NCBI GenBank assembly: GCA_010645155.1
Contig: CM021312.1
Location: 1,956,611-2,020,610, forward strand
Source: Tigriopus japonicus
Lineage: Eukaryota; Arthropoda; Copepoda; Harpacticoida; Harpacticidae
Direction: 5' to 3'
DNA: 64,000 bases
The first letter of the stretch is position 1. Every line of letters starts with the position of its first letter. The position numbers and the translations under genes were made by a program. This document shows positions 1 to 14,100 of this stretch, one piece after another. The notes beneath the pieces are model-generated. The model was not told the origin of the DNA. It did no database searches and worked only from the letters and a program-made list of their open reading frames with translations.

Positions 1-1978
1 AGCCAAGCCAGCGATGGAACCGTCTCGTTGGTCCTTGGGAGGGGTTCCAAAAGGCATGGGACTGGACCTGGAACGAGGACAAACGGGGAGGGCGAAGACT
101 CTGAGTAAGTGGAAAAGTGGGCATCTTTTGCCGAATCAGCAGGAATTGCGCTCTCCAACACTTTCACGTAGATTGGATCCAGACAGTTTTTCACCATTGT
201 AGTAAAAGTGGTCGCCACTCCCCCGAAAATGCATGCATGTTCCCAGTTCAAGACTAGTTTGACGTCCTCCAACTCTTGAGATCCAATAGACTTGTGTTCC
301 ACTTAAAGCGAAATTGGAACAAGCCAGAATTGCGTGGCACATCAAACTTGGCTTTAGCCTTAAAGGGAATCCAGGTAGAGAAGAGCCATCTGTGGATCAA
401 GGAAACGAGGATTGATGATGGCGAGTGGAACACTTTACTTTTCCCCTGGTTTGCGAAGAACAAAGGCCCCAAGGCTAACCATTTTTAGTCGATGATGTTC
501 CACAAAAATGGGCAGCAAGAAATGTGAGGGGGCAAGGTTGGAATCAGATGACCTCTTTTAATATTCCGATAGAATCTACCCACTGCCCACTTTTTGTATC
601 GAGAACATATTTCCAAAAAGAATGAAAATGTACGCGTTCCTTTTTTCGCCAAAATTCGACTCTTTTCAAGAAAGACTCGTCTTGGATCACAAAGAAGATC
701 TCATTTCATTGTGTTGCCCGTTGGCATGAGCTTCAAAAGACCATAAAGTTGCTTTGAAATCAGCAATGATACCGTTTCTGGTTCCATCTGGGTCACCAAT
801 TCTGCGTTTTCATGCCATTAGAAGGCAATTTTTGTACTTGAACATGGCAAGGGAGAGCTAGTCAAAAAAAATGCCTAGTTGTTGAGAGACGAGCATCCAA
901 TTTTGGTATTATGTTTTATTTTTTAATTTCCCTAGTGAATCCAGCTCAACCGTGAGGGCATCTTTCATCTTATGACAAAAGAAATTGCGTCTGTTCAACC
1001 CAGATTGTTGACTGTTCCATGAGCTAAAGAGTAAAGTAAGCAAGAAACATAAAGATTCTGAGGAAAAGCTATTAAATGATGTAAACAAAACCAAGTAAAA
1101 TTTCCTTGAAGAATTAATATATTGTACCCTCCTTAAGGCAACCATCTTAGAAACTGTTTTTCATACGTGAAACATATTTATAGAGCTGAATTGCAAACTC
1201 TCACGTTTGCAACGAAACAACAATTAGAGACAACTTTCCATCTTTTCTTGAAAAAAAAAAAAAGATTTTCTCGAGGCGAGTTGATTGCAAACATGAAAGG
1301 TTACCTATGGTTTGCTCTTCCTTCGAAAGAAAGTCATCGTCTGCTTTGAAATGTGAAGGCCTTGCTGTCGTTGGTTGGTAAACCTTATGTTTGTTCCATT
1401 GTGCTCTCATCTGTCATGGAACGCGTATGCCGAATCAAACCATGTCAAACAATGCGGGAACGTGAAGGTACGAAGGTTTCCCCTCGGCTGAGTTCCATCC
1501 AATTCGCCTTCAAAAGGACAGACAGCAAACTCCAGGATATGAGAGACATTATGGATGTACTCTATTGGAACGCTTTTCATTGAGTCACCATCGTATTGCT
1601 TGGGAAATTAATTCTTTAGAGTGTATCGACTTTGAGGAGGAACGATTGGCATTCCCATTTCCAGATAAGATTCACGGAAAGTTGTCCAAGAAGAGGAGCC
1701 GGCGAAAAGTTGGACAAGATAAAAAGATATAAAAAGTTTACGAGCGACTTTCACGATCAATTGGGCTCCAAAATTGTTCGTTCTCCACGGACTTGGAGCA
1801 AAAAAAAAGGATCGGCTAGACCTCGAGAAAGGATGGCTTGATCTCCGGTCCAGCCAGATAATTGGATTATGTGTACTTCTCACACCTTTTCTCGTTTTCT
1901 TTCACAGCCACACACGTAGGTATTCTCAATCTCCATGTTGATTTGAATTAGTCCGATGAATAATCAAGCAACACTTAC
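1..1978. other. Intron (after exon 5), no exon recognised
   Basis: This should be intron sequence between exon 5 and an Ig3 exon outside the window. Both strands were read for a Sidestep-like Ig3 start, and none fits the required phase. An acceptor-like site on the minus strand near 82 opens a frame that does not resemble an Ig domain. The stretch carries 13 GTTCCA/TGGAAC hexamers. Confidence 0.6.
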
Positions 1979-2182
1979 ATTTCAAATCCACAGTGACCCT
2001 GGTGGAGACCGGAATGGAAATGTTGTTATTAGAGGCCTGACAAGTGAGAATGGCTCCCAAATCCTTCCAAGAAACCTTGTCAATGGTTAGCGTGTTTTGA
2101 ACGGTTTGACTGAACGTGGTCTCAAAACTGGAATCGAGCAGATGGCTATCTCTCCACCAAGTCACTTGAGGCACGGGATCAC
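1979..2182 (-). CDS. Exon 5: rest of Ig2
   Basis: The acceptor is CTTCCTCCTTTTAG|GT at 2183 and the donor is AAAT|GTAAGTG at 1978. The 204 bases encode 67 whole codons: DPVPQVTWWRDS, then NTLTIDKVSWKDLGAILTC, QASNNNISIPVST and RVTVDLK. Trp196/197 and Cys235 complete Ig2. The exon stops in phase 1 and no matching Ig3 exon is visible between 1978 and 1, so the gene continues outside the window. Confidence 0.95.
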
Positions 2183-5100
2183 CTAAAAGGAGGAAGGAAG
2201 AATGGCAAAAAGAGAGTTGAAGGCTTTCCGCTTTAAATCAAAGGCTTTGGGGGGCAAGGCCTAACTTACCTCCTGAGGCGATGCATTGGAGGATGATACT
2301 GTCACCCTCCAAGTAGGGACCCACAACTGTTCGGGCCTCTTGTCCAGATTCATCGAAAATGGTCGGAGTACCGGGTGGAACTGGAAAAATAATCAGTCGA
2401 CGTTGCGTGTCAAAAACTATTTTTTCCGCGGTTTGTGAACAATGCAATTACGCAAAATAGCACATGGAAATGTTCTTAACGTTTTCAATTGTTTCCCAGA
2501 AGCTTATTACGTAACAAACACAAAGATAAAACCTTGCCCAAGTGGATGTTTTCCTCGTTCTTGCATCATTGCTCCAATGTAAGAAAAGTATGTTTCTTTC
2601 CCATTGAATTACATTCGAAAAGGTACAAAGGTACGTGGGAAAGCTTGCCAAAGTTTCAAGCATTTGTTTTGTCCTTTTTCTTTGGCTTCAACTTTGTCTG
2701 TTAGTCTCCATAATCTGGCTCAACACTTGTTGGAACACAAGTGGCTAAATGACCTTAGTCTCACGGCACAGACTCGACAACGAACCTAGTAGACCATTTA
2801 CTGACGAGCATAAGTTTGTCCTCTTAAGAGAAAACTTTTTAGCTTGTCTTGTCGACAAAGCAAATTAGAGAACCATTCGTTTCAGCCAACCCTGCGTGGC
2901 CTTACGTCGGGACAAGGGAAAGTTTTCTTAGCTTCTGCTATATATTTTGGAATTCCTTTTTTCTAGACTTCCATGAGGGAGCAACGAAAAAAACCGACCC
3001 TGCGATAACAAACGGTTGAGACTCAGTTTTTTTTTCGCTTTCGCCTCACTCGAAATGCAGTTGACAAAAAAGCCGAGGGTTCGCGTAATCTCATTAGATC
3101 CGGCCTCTACTACACTGTATATTCGACGGTTCCTCTACTTTGGTTTTGAGGTGCGATATCAAAGTGAGTGAGGAACTTTTTCGCAGCCATCAAAGTCACC
3201 CAATGCACATGGAAGTCCGGACGTAATCTTTTCTGTCAGCCCGTCTCAATTAGTTTGTTTCAAGTTGGAGCCGCGACAATCAAATCAGGGATCCCAAGGC
3301 CATGTTCCACCTGACCCAAGGTAACTTTGTTGGCTATTTTTTGGTCCAAGCACCCCTTGAACACAAGTCACTTCGACATGGATTGACATGGTCATTTTGG
3401 AACAAAAAGAAACTTGTTCGCTCAGCGTGAGCTATTCGATCCTTTTTGGCGGCCTTATCATACCTGTTCACAAGTGGTGGAACAAAAACACGGGGATCAA
3501 AGACTGGCAGGAAACGAGTTTCATACCTTAACCTTGAAAAAGGCTATCGCTCTGGAACATGACTTCAATTCTCATGTGGATCTTTCCTTTTCACTTTCCC
3601 AAGTGTGCTCAAGTATGAAAGGTTTGGGTTGCTTTCAAAACAAATACAAAAGTGGAGGGAACTCCTATGAAGGATTTTCACCACATTCACTCTAGGGTCC
3701 TTTTAGGCCAATCCACCTTTGCAATTTCGATGCACACGTGTTGGGCTATGGCATAGTGTGTGAGTGTGTAAATTACGGTTCCCTTTCAAGATCCAAGAAG
3801 CTCTTGAGTCTTGAGCCTCTTCTTGGCGGAAAGTTTATGCTCTTGAAAAAGTTTTCGGGGCCCCTCAAATCGACCCCAAAAATTTGCACTTCCCTGCAGG
3901 TGAACTTCTCAAAAGTCATGGATGTGAGCCTCGAGATTCACCTTCTCTAATTAGCCTACCTTTCTAAGGTTGTTCCAGTCTCTTACAGGAAGCTTGGCAC
4001 TCCAAGCGGAAATCCTCTTTGGCTATGAATCGAGTTCCACTCTCCCGATAGCTTCAATTTGCATAACTTGAAGAACTGTTCCCTGTCTCTTGTGAATCTC
4101 TCTGATTTTCGTCCCCAAGCGTCGCCCTGATTAGTGGCCTTCGAAGGTTCCTTGTCCAAGGAATTGAATGCAAGAGGCTTTTGAGGTGAAATTACGCTCG
4201 GAAATGGCCTCCAAAGAAGTGAAGAATAGCCGAGGAAGGCCAAGGCCGCAGTGCTGAGATGGACCCGCAGGTCCGGTCTTTGTGCAAAAACATGGCGGAA
4301 GTGCATCCGAGTCGAGGTCCTTTCTCGTTGGAAACGGCTCTAAAATTGGATTGGGCTACTCAATTTTCAGGAGGAGATAATGTTACCTCACTTACGAACC
4401 AACCTCGCATGGACGGGAGTGTTCCAGCAAGGAACGTTCCAGGTTCCACTCCCATTCACCTTCTTTGAGTTCTCTCGGAGCTGCTCACTCCAAAGAGAAA
4501 GAGAGGCGAAGGACTCTTTTATGACTTTCATTAAGCCTCAATTGCATTGGGGAAAGAAAGAAGGATGAAGGGGGAAATAGTAGGCATCTCAGATCGTGGT
4601 TCCTCGCTTTCTTCCAGACTTTTTTGGCCGAGGAAATGAACTCTTTGAGGTTGCAAAATTGACTTGCGGCTTTGCAAGAAACAAATATAATAGTTCGGAG
4701 AAAAAAGTCCTTGGATTGACATTTCCATGAGAGATGGATCCACTCAAGATTCGACTTTTTTTTGAACACTCTTCCTTTAACCCCCTGAGAAAGAGTGACA
4801 AAAAAGAAGCGGAGCTAGCAATAGCCAAGAAGGAGCGAAACTTATTGGATTAGATGCTTCAATACCTTGACAGAGGAAACATTTTTTGGAACAGGGATGT
4901 GCCTACATTCAGCTTGGTTCACAATCCTGGCCACCAACTAAATAATTTAAAAAAGTAAGAGCTTTCGCATTTTTAAATAACCCATCCATGCACTTGAGGC
5001 TCAAATATCGTGTGTAACTCTGCATACTTTTGTATCAAATGACGAGGCATTTGATATGCAACTCCTTTGTGCGCAGCTATGGCAAAGGACAGGTTCTTCA

Positions 5101-8100
5101 AGGCTTGGAACATCACGCAAGGAAACCCCCTATCCCCTCCCCTTTGTTCCATCCTCGGTTGGTTTTTTCCTTGAAACCCTTTTGTTATGAGAAATGGTGA
5201 AATTTGAAATGACATTTGTGCCCGGGGCTTTGTTCATCAGCTCTCAACATGATTCCAAAGTCAGACGGAGGAGGATCCCAAAAGGAACCAACCCAAGCAA
5301 GCAAGCAAGCAAGCACTGCTTTGGATCATCCAAGGCGGACGAACAGAAAAATGAAGGAAACCAAGACGACTCTCTGAATCTCTTTACAAAGGCGAATGGA
5401 TCATTCTCGAGGCAGATGGTTGGAACCTTCTGACTTTTAAGGGAAAAAACGGCTTCAAATTTGGCTTAAGACCGAAATGTGCCCGTGTGTACTTTTCCAG
5501 GCTACCCAGACATGAGAGAAAAGGAACGACAAGGCCCTTGCAAGTTGAAAGTGTTCCACGGATGTTTTCACTTCAGTCTAATCCAAGTAAGTCAGGATCG
5601 TGGACTTCAACAACATGACGATTAAGCATCAATGACGTCAAGAAGACACTCGGAACGATTCAGAAACTCATCAGAAAATGGGATCTTATTATAGCGCAAA
5701 ACTCAGGATTAGGAATCCCGAAAAGAGAGAGGGACAGACCCAAAAACCTCGTCGATAGCGACAAAATATGTTCCAGAGGAAACTTTTGGACCAGCTTGGA
5801 TGGTGGAGCAATGGTACATTGTATGTTTCAGGGGGAGGCCCAATATTGACTCAAATAAAGCAACAAAAAGTTAGAAATGCACAAGGGACGTCTGGATCGG
5901 GTCAAACTCCTTTCATAACTGTAATCATGGCGATTTCTCCCGCAAAAAGTGTGCCGAAGAAAACATTGCCAGAATCTCTAAAGCGCATGAAGGTCAGAGA
6001 GAAAAATATTGCAACACCCAAATAAAATAATGAGTAACCCTCAGCCTCGATTTGTGCTGAAATGCCAATTCGTAGCAAAGTTTTGATGAGAAAGATAGAT
6101 GCAGCTTGAACATGGTGGTTTCTGCCTCTCTTTTTGCCTTAGTTCCTTGAGTGTTTGTACTGTGAGAAATGAAGGATCAGATGGATCCGAGGAGGCCATC
6201 CGAACTTGCGGAGAGTGCAATTAGTGGTTTTCCGACGAACTTGATACGGACACGAGGGGGTGAGCAATAGCTTCAGGGGAGGATGAAAAGTTTTACAATT
6301 GTGAATTGCGTTGCCATTTGTGCATAGCTCTCCTGTCCAAAGCAGTACTTGAAACTGAGAAAGAAGCATGCGCCCACGTTCTCGAAAGTTTTCGAGAAAC
6401 ACGTTGGAATTTTTACCCCCGGTCACACGAGTTTCGTTCGGGTTTTAGTGTGCAAACTCGCAGGTTTAGACGTTAAACAAGGTGTACAGAGACTTGGATT
6501 ACAACCATGAAGAATAAAGCTTAAAGCCGCTTTAGAGCCCAAGTTTACTCAAGTTCTTTCTCAAATCAGATTTCAGACCTAATCCTCGAGAGAAGGCCTT
6601 TTCATCCCAAGATTCAAAATACTCTTTACAAAACATCAAAGTCTCCAAGTCCCTCACTCAAATGTTCGCGAGCCTTTAAGAGGGCAATAAAAGAAAAAAA
6701 CCACGAGGTGAAGAATACATTCAGTTTCACATCTATGCCAAAATGACCGTCACAAAATCTCAATGGGAAGACCCTCATCTAGCAACATAAAAAAAATTTG
6801 TGGATTTAGTCTGATGATTGATGAGAAAGCAAGCCTCAAAAAGAACTGAACTTGGCATTTTTGGATCAGGTGACCAACTTAGAGTTTCAGACCAAACATT
6901 TAAATGATGAATCTTCCAAGACAGTTGAACTGGTTTCATGTTGTGTCAATTTAGATGCTAATGAGTCCTGCCAAGAGAAATTTCTCACCTTAGTACTCCT
7001 CAACAAAGAGTTTGGGGACTTTACTCTTAGTAGGTCCTTAACTTGGGAAGCGTTTTAAATGAGAAAACTTTGCGATCCCACCAACAAAACAATGAGTCTC
7101 GTATGAGTGGGCACCTAAACTTGCACCTTTAAGCAAAAATCTCCCCTCTCAACCGAGAAAGAAATATACCGTCACCCTGATTGTACCATCTCTTTCAGCA
7201 TAGCATATGGCCCTTTTTAATTCGTTTTGGATCTTCGTTGGGATCGGGTTGACTGGCATACTTGTGGCTCCAACCACGAGGAACAAGTGAAGAGGGAGGG
7301 ATCCATTGCGATGAGGCATGGTCAGGGACCTTGATTCACGTTCCATCTATCTGTTTCAAAGGCCCGTTCCAAAGAGGTTCTCTTGCCGAATCTGTAGAGG
7401 GAACTCGAAAGGAATGCCAAGAATTTAAATTGAATGCTTCGTGGAGAGTGACTCAGATTTCCATGCTTGAGACAGCTCTTGGCCAACTGGCAAGGACACC
7501 GGAAATCTGTCATCCGAAGAAGACTGGGATTCATAATAATGGCCTCAAGTTATGTTTCAATAACTTCCAGAAAAAAGAAACCCCGACTGGGAATGTCAAG
7601 CATAATCAAGCTGGGCTTCAAAATTAGCATTGTGGGGGGGGAAAATAAGTTGGAATTGAATTTTGATCGGTGCGTGAACTTTGCAATTTCCATCATTTTC
7701 CAAACGCACGCTGAAAGTTCCACGTGGCCCAAATTTTGGTAGAATTAAAAGCAGGTTTATGTCCCCATTTTGTTTACTACTTCTACTCGGACAGGACACG
7801 GCTTCAAGTGGAAAGTTTTCCTATTTGCCATCTGCAACTGAAAACTCGTTTCGAGGAACCAAAAGGGTCTCTCCATCCTTTGCTCTCCTCACTCGCTCGA
7901 AAACTGGACCACATCCATTCAGCCATATTTTATCACTCTCTCGGTCCACGTTCACAATTTAAGGCCTTCAAGGTTCATGTTTCAATCGAGTGGACCACTG
8001 AAGGGCACCATTTCGTTTTCTCGGTTTTTCCATAACGAGTCCCGCTTACAGCGATGATGATGAAAAACCATGGAAACTACCAAAAAAAAAGGCCAAACCC

Positions 8101-11100
8101 TCGCTTGAGGGTGATCAAGAGTATGCTCGTGTATGTGGTTCATTTGTTCTATCAATTGAACTTGGAGGCTCTCGCGAGAGAGTTCCAAATTAAGGAAAAT
8201 TGCAACCTCCCTTTCTTTACTCTTTTTCGCTCTCGTGCTTTGTGAGTCAAGCTTGGAACTCTTGAATTCTGGACTGAACACAAGCAAGACCCTCAAGGTG
8301 ACCGAGGAACGAACCACTGCGTGTCTTATATAGTATACTTTTGCAACATAAATGCCTGCTCGGAACAAATTTGACACTTTGAGATTCCTCGAGGCCCATA
8401 AAACACGAAGGCGAACTGCTTCGAATGTGAGCTCTTGAATTGAGACAGAATGTGGCAATAAATGCAAGGACAATTTGCGAAGGACATTGCGGTCATAGTG
8501 ACATTCCGATTGCAAACGCCAACGCCACCAAAAGACAGATTCTAGTCTGGTTTGAGTACGATATTAAAAGTTTTACTTGTGATAAAGAACGACCAGCTTC
8601 CGATTCGTCGAATGAGGAGTTACGAAGTTACTTTCAAAGGACAAAATCTTTCATCTTTTCCCTTCTTCCTATTTTCAACGGAAAGTAATTCCCTTACGTC
8701 AAATTCAATTGATCGAGAATAGCTTTTGGTCGTATTTCAGCTTGACCCACTTCTTCATGTTTGACTTGGCCCATTCAAGGGCCATTCAAAAGGTATTCTG
8801 TAATAAACCTGGAATTGCATTTCCAAGGCATGAATGGTCCACACAAAGTTGATCCCCGGTCATTGTTGAAACCTCCCACGAGAACAAGAATACAGGAAAC
8901 ATAAATTCGCTCGTTTAAAGTACTTTGTTTGACCAACTAACATTGGCTCTCATTTTCTCAATGTACTGGAAACCCGGAGAGCACCCATGCATCAGGTCTT
9001 ATTGGCCTTTATCCATTTGAAAATCGCGAAAGCTTGGAATAAATTGGGTTCCCATTTCTCTTACCCACAACGGTGACATTTATGAGGGAATTCCTCGTGG
9101 GAGCGGTCTTAAAATCCACCCTACAGCGGTAGATGCCGGCCTCATGCTGAAGGATGTCCTTAATATTGAGAACCGCTGGCAAAGTCTGGACCTGGAAATA
9201 GGCCCGAGGTCCAAAGCCTCCGTGGTCATCGCTCCATCGACGTCCAATCTCACCACCTCCACTTCGAGCATCGTAACTGGAACAAACGAGGAAAAGGTGG
9301 TCATATTAATATTGTATAGATCGCCCAAATGCTCTTCAATGAAAAGGCAGAGGGAGAAGTATACCTCATAATCTACCGGCTCTTTCAAGTGCCCTATTAA
9401 TCAGAGCTAGAGATTACTTGACTTCCTCATCAAAGAGGTAGGTGTATATATGGTGGGGAAGTGGAGATTTTTAGTAAAAAGCGAGGAAAGAAGGGTGTTC
9501 TTGAGCGGTAGTGTATCATCTCTCATCTCCACTCCGAGCATCAATCTCAAACCAGAGAGAGTGAATCGAGATCAGCCACCCCCTACATTTCTTCTCCCCC
9601 TTTCAAAAAAAAGGCTTTTGCCATTCTCACTACGAATCAACTAACCTAGATATCGGGGCACTCAAAAAGGGTTTTCTTCTTATTTAAGAGCCGCCTTGAA
9701 AGATTGTTATGAATTAGCTTTCTTACCTTCCCCCCATTTTTTGCTTTCAGACTGATAAAGCATCTATGGGTCTCAAGTAAATCTATGCTTTTGAATTCAC
9801 CCCGGTTTCCAAGTAGCCTTTTGGCTCTTCTTCTTTTTTGTCGCTCAAAGTATTCCTTTTATGCAGGGGTAAGTCTGATAAATTGTTTTTTCTCAGAGAT
9901 AAACATAGCTTAGCATTTTTTCAGCACTTTCACAAGCAAAATTGTTCCCCAGCTCTCAAAGCTCTTCACACAATAAAGCAGCCTTATTCCTAGAAGAAAG
10001 GCCTTCAAAGGCTGAATGACTGGTTGAAAACCATTTTGATGTCGGCATTGAGGTCGGGCTTAATGACTAATAAAGTCAAGATTCGTATGTGCAATGCCAA
10101 ATTATACCAAAGTTGTGGTTCACGAGTGAGATGAGCAACGCTGAATTCATGACGAGCAGATAGAGTTTCAAGTGTCTCATGAGCGAAATGCGAAATGCAA
10201 ATACAAAGACCGCCAAAACTGCATTTGCGGAGCCACGAGGTTCAGAAAAAAACAAGCCGGTTTGCATTGTCAACATTTGCTTTTGCAAACCTTGGGACCT
10301 TCTGTGGCAAATGTTAAAATATGCATGGAACACACCTCAACGGGGAAAGTGAGAGAGAAACAGGCCTCCATGTTCGGCATTGGAAGGATCAAAATACCTT
10401 TTGCAACACATCAGTCACCATCAACAGCATATTACTCGAGCTCTAGTGACATTCACATTTGAGAGAGAGGTGCTTTTCATACGAAATCCCTTCATCCCAG
10501 TGACATATGGCGTTGAATTTAGAAAATGCAAGACGCCCAGATCCCCATGGTGTCTCGAAGGAGTGCTTCATTGTTAAAAGAAATCAATTTAGACCCGATA
10601 AAGTGCAATTGTTATGGTCCCACTCCTCCCCCTCTTCTCCCTGTTCTCTCTGGAGCTCCTGGCTTTTGCGGGTCCTTCTCGTCAGCCTCACATTTCACCT
10701 CGGTTCCCCTTGAAGGAGTCAGTTGGTTGGCGGTGTTCCTTATTCTTCTCCCTAATGGAAGGCAACAATCATAACAATGAAGTCTCCTATTTGGACCGAT
10801 TTCCGTTCATTGCACAAACCTCTCAATAAACCATTACGACACAAAGTAGCCGAGTAGTGGGTGTAGAATGTGGAACGAGAAGGTCCACGGAACATACCAG
10901 CACTCTGTCTTGACTGCTATGAAAACATTTAGATTCACGGCTTGCCCTCGCAATAGACAGAAATGAGGATGGAAATTGGCATTTTCCGAATCAACCCGTT
11001 GTGGAACATTGACCTGGAAACATCATTTTTTGGGGGGAAGGAGGGAGTTGGGACATGCAATAGGGAGGGAAAAAGAGTCCCAATTATTAACCCCCAGGCA

Positions 11101-14100
11101 AATGGGCACAAGGAGAATAAGGATTCCAATACGGAGATTTGCTTGGAACTGCCTTTTGTTCCAAATATAATGGAGCACACTGGGAGTAGTTAAGAATGGA
11201 GAGGGTGCATAATTGAGTCACTTTTGTATGCGTTTGTCCCTATTTTTTTGCCTGAAGGCATCAGGGCGTGAAAGGGTGGAACAGATGACAAGAAGACCAC
11301 AATCTGGTGGTTCTTAACGTTCAAGTGGACCAACCAAGACCGTGTTCCAAGCAGCTTCATCTTCGCAAAGTATCAGGTCTGTGCATTATGGCTCTTGGGC
11401 TCAAAGCATTTATATCTTTGGTAGTCTATACCAAGTTGGTTTGGTTGGGAACACATTGGAAGAATTCTCAATTCACAGGGTGTTCCAAACTGACCCATTT
11501 TCTTTGCTGCAAAAAAAGCTCTATCGATCCAAGTGCATTACTGATTTACAATCCCACCTCCAAAAGTCAACTTGGGTGATCGATGACCCTGTTCCTTCGG
11601 AATAGAACCCCAATTGCAATACCCAACGCACCTCACCCTGTAAGTAGAACAGGCTGGATCTTCTCTCTTTTTCATGAGGCTTTTGAAAGGAGAATTCAAA
11701 ACCATAAAATGCAGAAATCCCTGGATTTTGAAAAGAAATTGAGGGTAGGAAGCAGAAGGATTTTCCATCTTGACTGTTCATCGAGGAGGGAACACAAGAG
11801 GGGAAGGAAAACAAGTTCGACACTCTGCTTCTTTTTTGGTGAAATTCCCTTGAAACCTTTCCCTCCTGGTTTTACACATCGTGATGAAGTGGATTGTTAT
11901 GACCTCAATGAGTACGTTATTTCCCTGAAGAGACTCGGATTCGTGTTCCAAGCGGAAGAAAAAGTCAATTACCCACACCATAACCCACCATTCAAACCTT
12001 GATCAAGTCTGTCCAAGATTTTAAACTTGGTATGCATGCATGCCTTGTTGTTATTGGAACTTCATCCCACTCACCATACCAGTTTTTCTGTCCCAGTGTT
12101 CTGAAATCCCACATCAAATATGAACAGACAAGCTCGCCAAAGGCCAAAGTTCCCCTTCACAACTTGACGTACGAAGGGCAGAATATTCATTAATGGAGAA
12201 AGAAAAGCTCTCAAACTGGTCCAATAGTGGGTGAGTGACAACATGGTCCAATGCTGACATTGAACACAGGACTTCCCGTGCTTATCTCGAGAGTAGCGCA
12301 CACAAGGGATGAAAAAAAGAGCCCGGTTCCAGGCACGACAACACGAATGAATGGAAGGATCAGTGGCAAGCGCTTGACTACATTCACAAAGGCTCAAATC
12401 TTGAGATCTGCTTTGGTCCATATTATCTCCAAACTTGAAATGAGCTGAGTTTCATCAAGTTCGTTTGGGCGAATTGAGAATTTTCGGAACAGAGAGAAAG
12501 AATGTGGATAATGATGAACTCTGAGAGAGACAAAGGCCACTTTGCTGAATCTGATGATATCCTTCTCCATATTTTGTTGCCAAGTGACAGGGAACAAAAA
12601 AGGATCATCGGCAAACACGGCAGGTCGGTTTGGTGGAACAACAAATGAAGAAAAAGTCGTGGCTTTGCTCTTGTGTTTTTTGCCAAAAACAGCCTCTTCG
12701 ACAAAGTCAAGATAATGTTCCGTATCGGTTCCACAAGCCACAGTTGTTCCAGCTTGATGGGGTTAAAACACTGAGTCGTCTTGTTTTTGTGGAACAAACA
12801 CTGATCATGAAATGCGCCACTTGCAATCAATCAAAGAAATGGCCTTCAAGAGACTGGCTCCTGACTTTAAGGTCCATATATTTGATCTTGAGAACTCCTC
12901 AATAATTCAAGGCCAATAATTATTCGTGGTTACAAACAAAGACCTCTGCTTCGAGGATAATTTCTTTTTATTAGTTGGGTTCCAATTTTAGTCTCTAGGA
13001 AATGTGTGCAAAAATTCCATTTTTGGGCCATAATCGTGTTTTTGAACAATCATTCGAGCGTTACTAAGGCCGTTCCAAAGAAGGAAGGCTTTTCGTGGCT
13101 TTCCAGTTTAATTTTCAAACTGTTCCTTGGCAAGAGCAGCTCATTTCAAGATCCTCAAAGTGGATCCTCTCATGGTCTAGTTGAGGTGGGTATAATGCTC
13201 CTCGCACTTTCCCTCCTGCTTGAAATAACAATGGAATCTTCTGGTTGGACATGTCAGCGTTTTGGAACCTGTTCCAAAGATTAACACACCGACATAAAAG
13301 AACTGAAGCGAACCAAGTGGAACACGGTTGTACTGGGTCCATAAAAAGGAATTTCGAATTCCACACCAAATTGAAGTTCGCCTAAAATGTCATCATTTAT
13401 TCACTTGTTTCATGTGCGTTCCATGGCCAAAAGGACCTCAGTCTTGATCACATTCGCAATACAATATCACTGATGGGACATTCGAACGACCTTGGACAGA
13501 CTTCCAATCTTCTTTCAAGATCCCAATGTCCTTCACGAAAGGTACAAGAAAGTACTCGAACACCGGAAATGGAAGGGATCGTGGGCTTGAAGGGTTAAAG
13601 TGAGTCAGTCAACGGTTTCCGTCTTCCGCGATCAATTTCGGACCCGCCCACTAAAGATTTTATCATCGATTTGTTCCATTCGAGGCCAAAGAAACAGCTT
13701 GATTTTTCACAAGACCGGTTTTTACCACCTTCATCTTTTTTGCTCCGACCTTTTTCCTTGCTCTGCTCCCTTCATCATTAATAGAATGAGGTCAGAAACC
13801 GCTGGCCTTTTCCTCCCTAGTTATTGTTTACTGCGGGTTCACATGTAAGTAATACTGAAAAATGATCCAGGATGTTTGACATCATTATCTCTGGAATGGT
13901 TCAGGCAGCGAAGGAACAAGTTGCAGTCCTTAATATTCATCCCATTACCTGCCAAGAGACAACCTTTGGAGATGCATGGACCATGGAACCGCAGAAAGTT
14001 GGCGGTTTATTAGACAAGAAGTCCACCTTGAAAATTGTTGATCCGTAATCGAATAAACTGCGCTTAAAATGAGTTTCCTTTTTGATTGGCCAACAAAATT

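Larger units (their letters stand above)
1..14000. repeat. Region with dispersed GTTCCA/TGGAAC hexamers
   Basis: By hand count about 59 copies of GTTCCA or its complement occur in 14 kb, in both orientations and with irregular spacing. Local composition predicts about six. Flanking bases vary, so this is not one repeat unit. Between 24 and 58 kb I count about 28-30 in 34 kb. The hexamers lie mainly in introns and have no assigned function. Confidence 0.6.

Noticed and set aside
1..100. Possible Ig3 exon at the left edge (minus strand, acceptor near 82)
   Set aside because: In the required phase the translation has none of the expected Sidestep Ig3 pattern.
7982..8515. 177-codon minus-strand open frame
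   Set aside because: Lies wholly inside intron 3 of the Sidestep-like gene, has no recognisable domain and no splice or start context.
9080..9388. Long minus-strand frame over exon 3 read as a protein of its own
   Set aside because: The Ig motif is in a different frame; this one is a shadow of the real exon.
10614..10829. Signal-peptide-like plus-strand frame (LLPLFSLFSLELLAFAG)
   Set aside because: Pyrimidine-rich DNA gives leucine/serine-rich frames by composition; two other plus frames are open here and nothing downstream fits.
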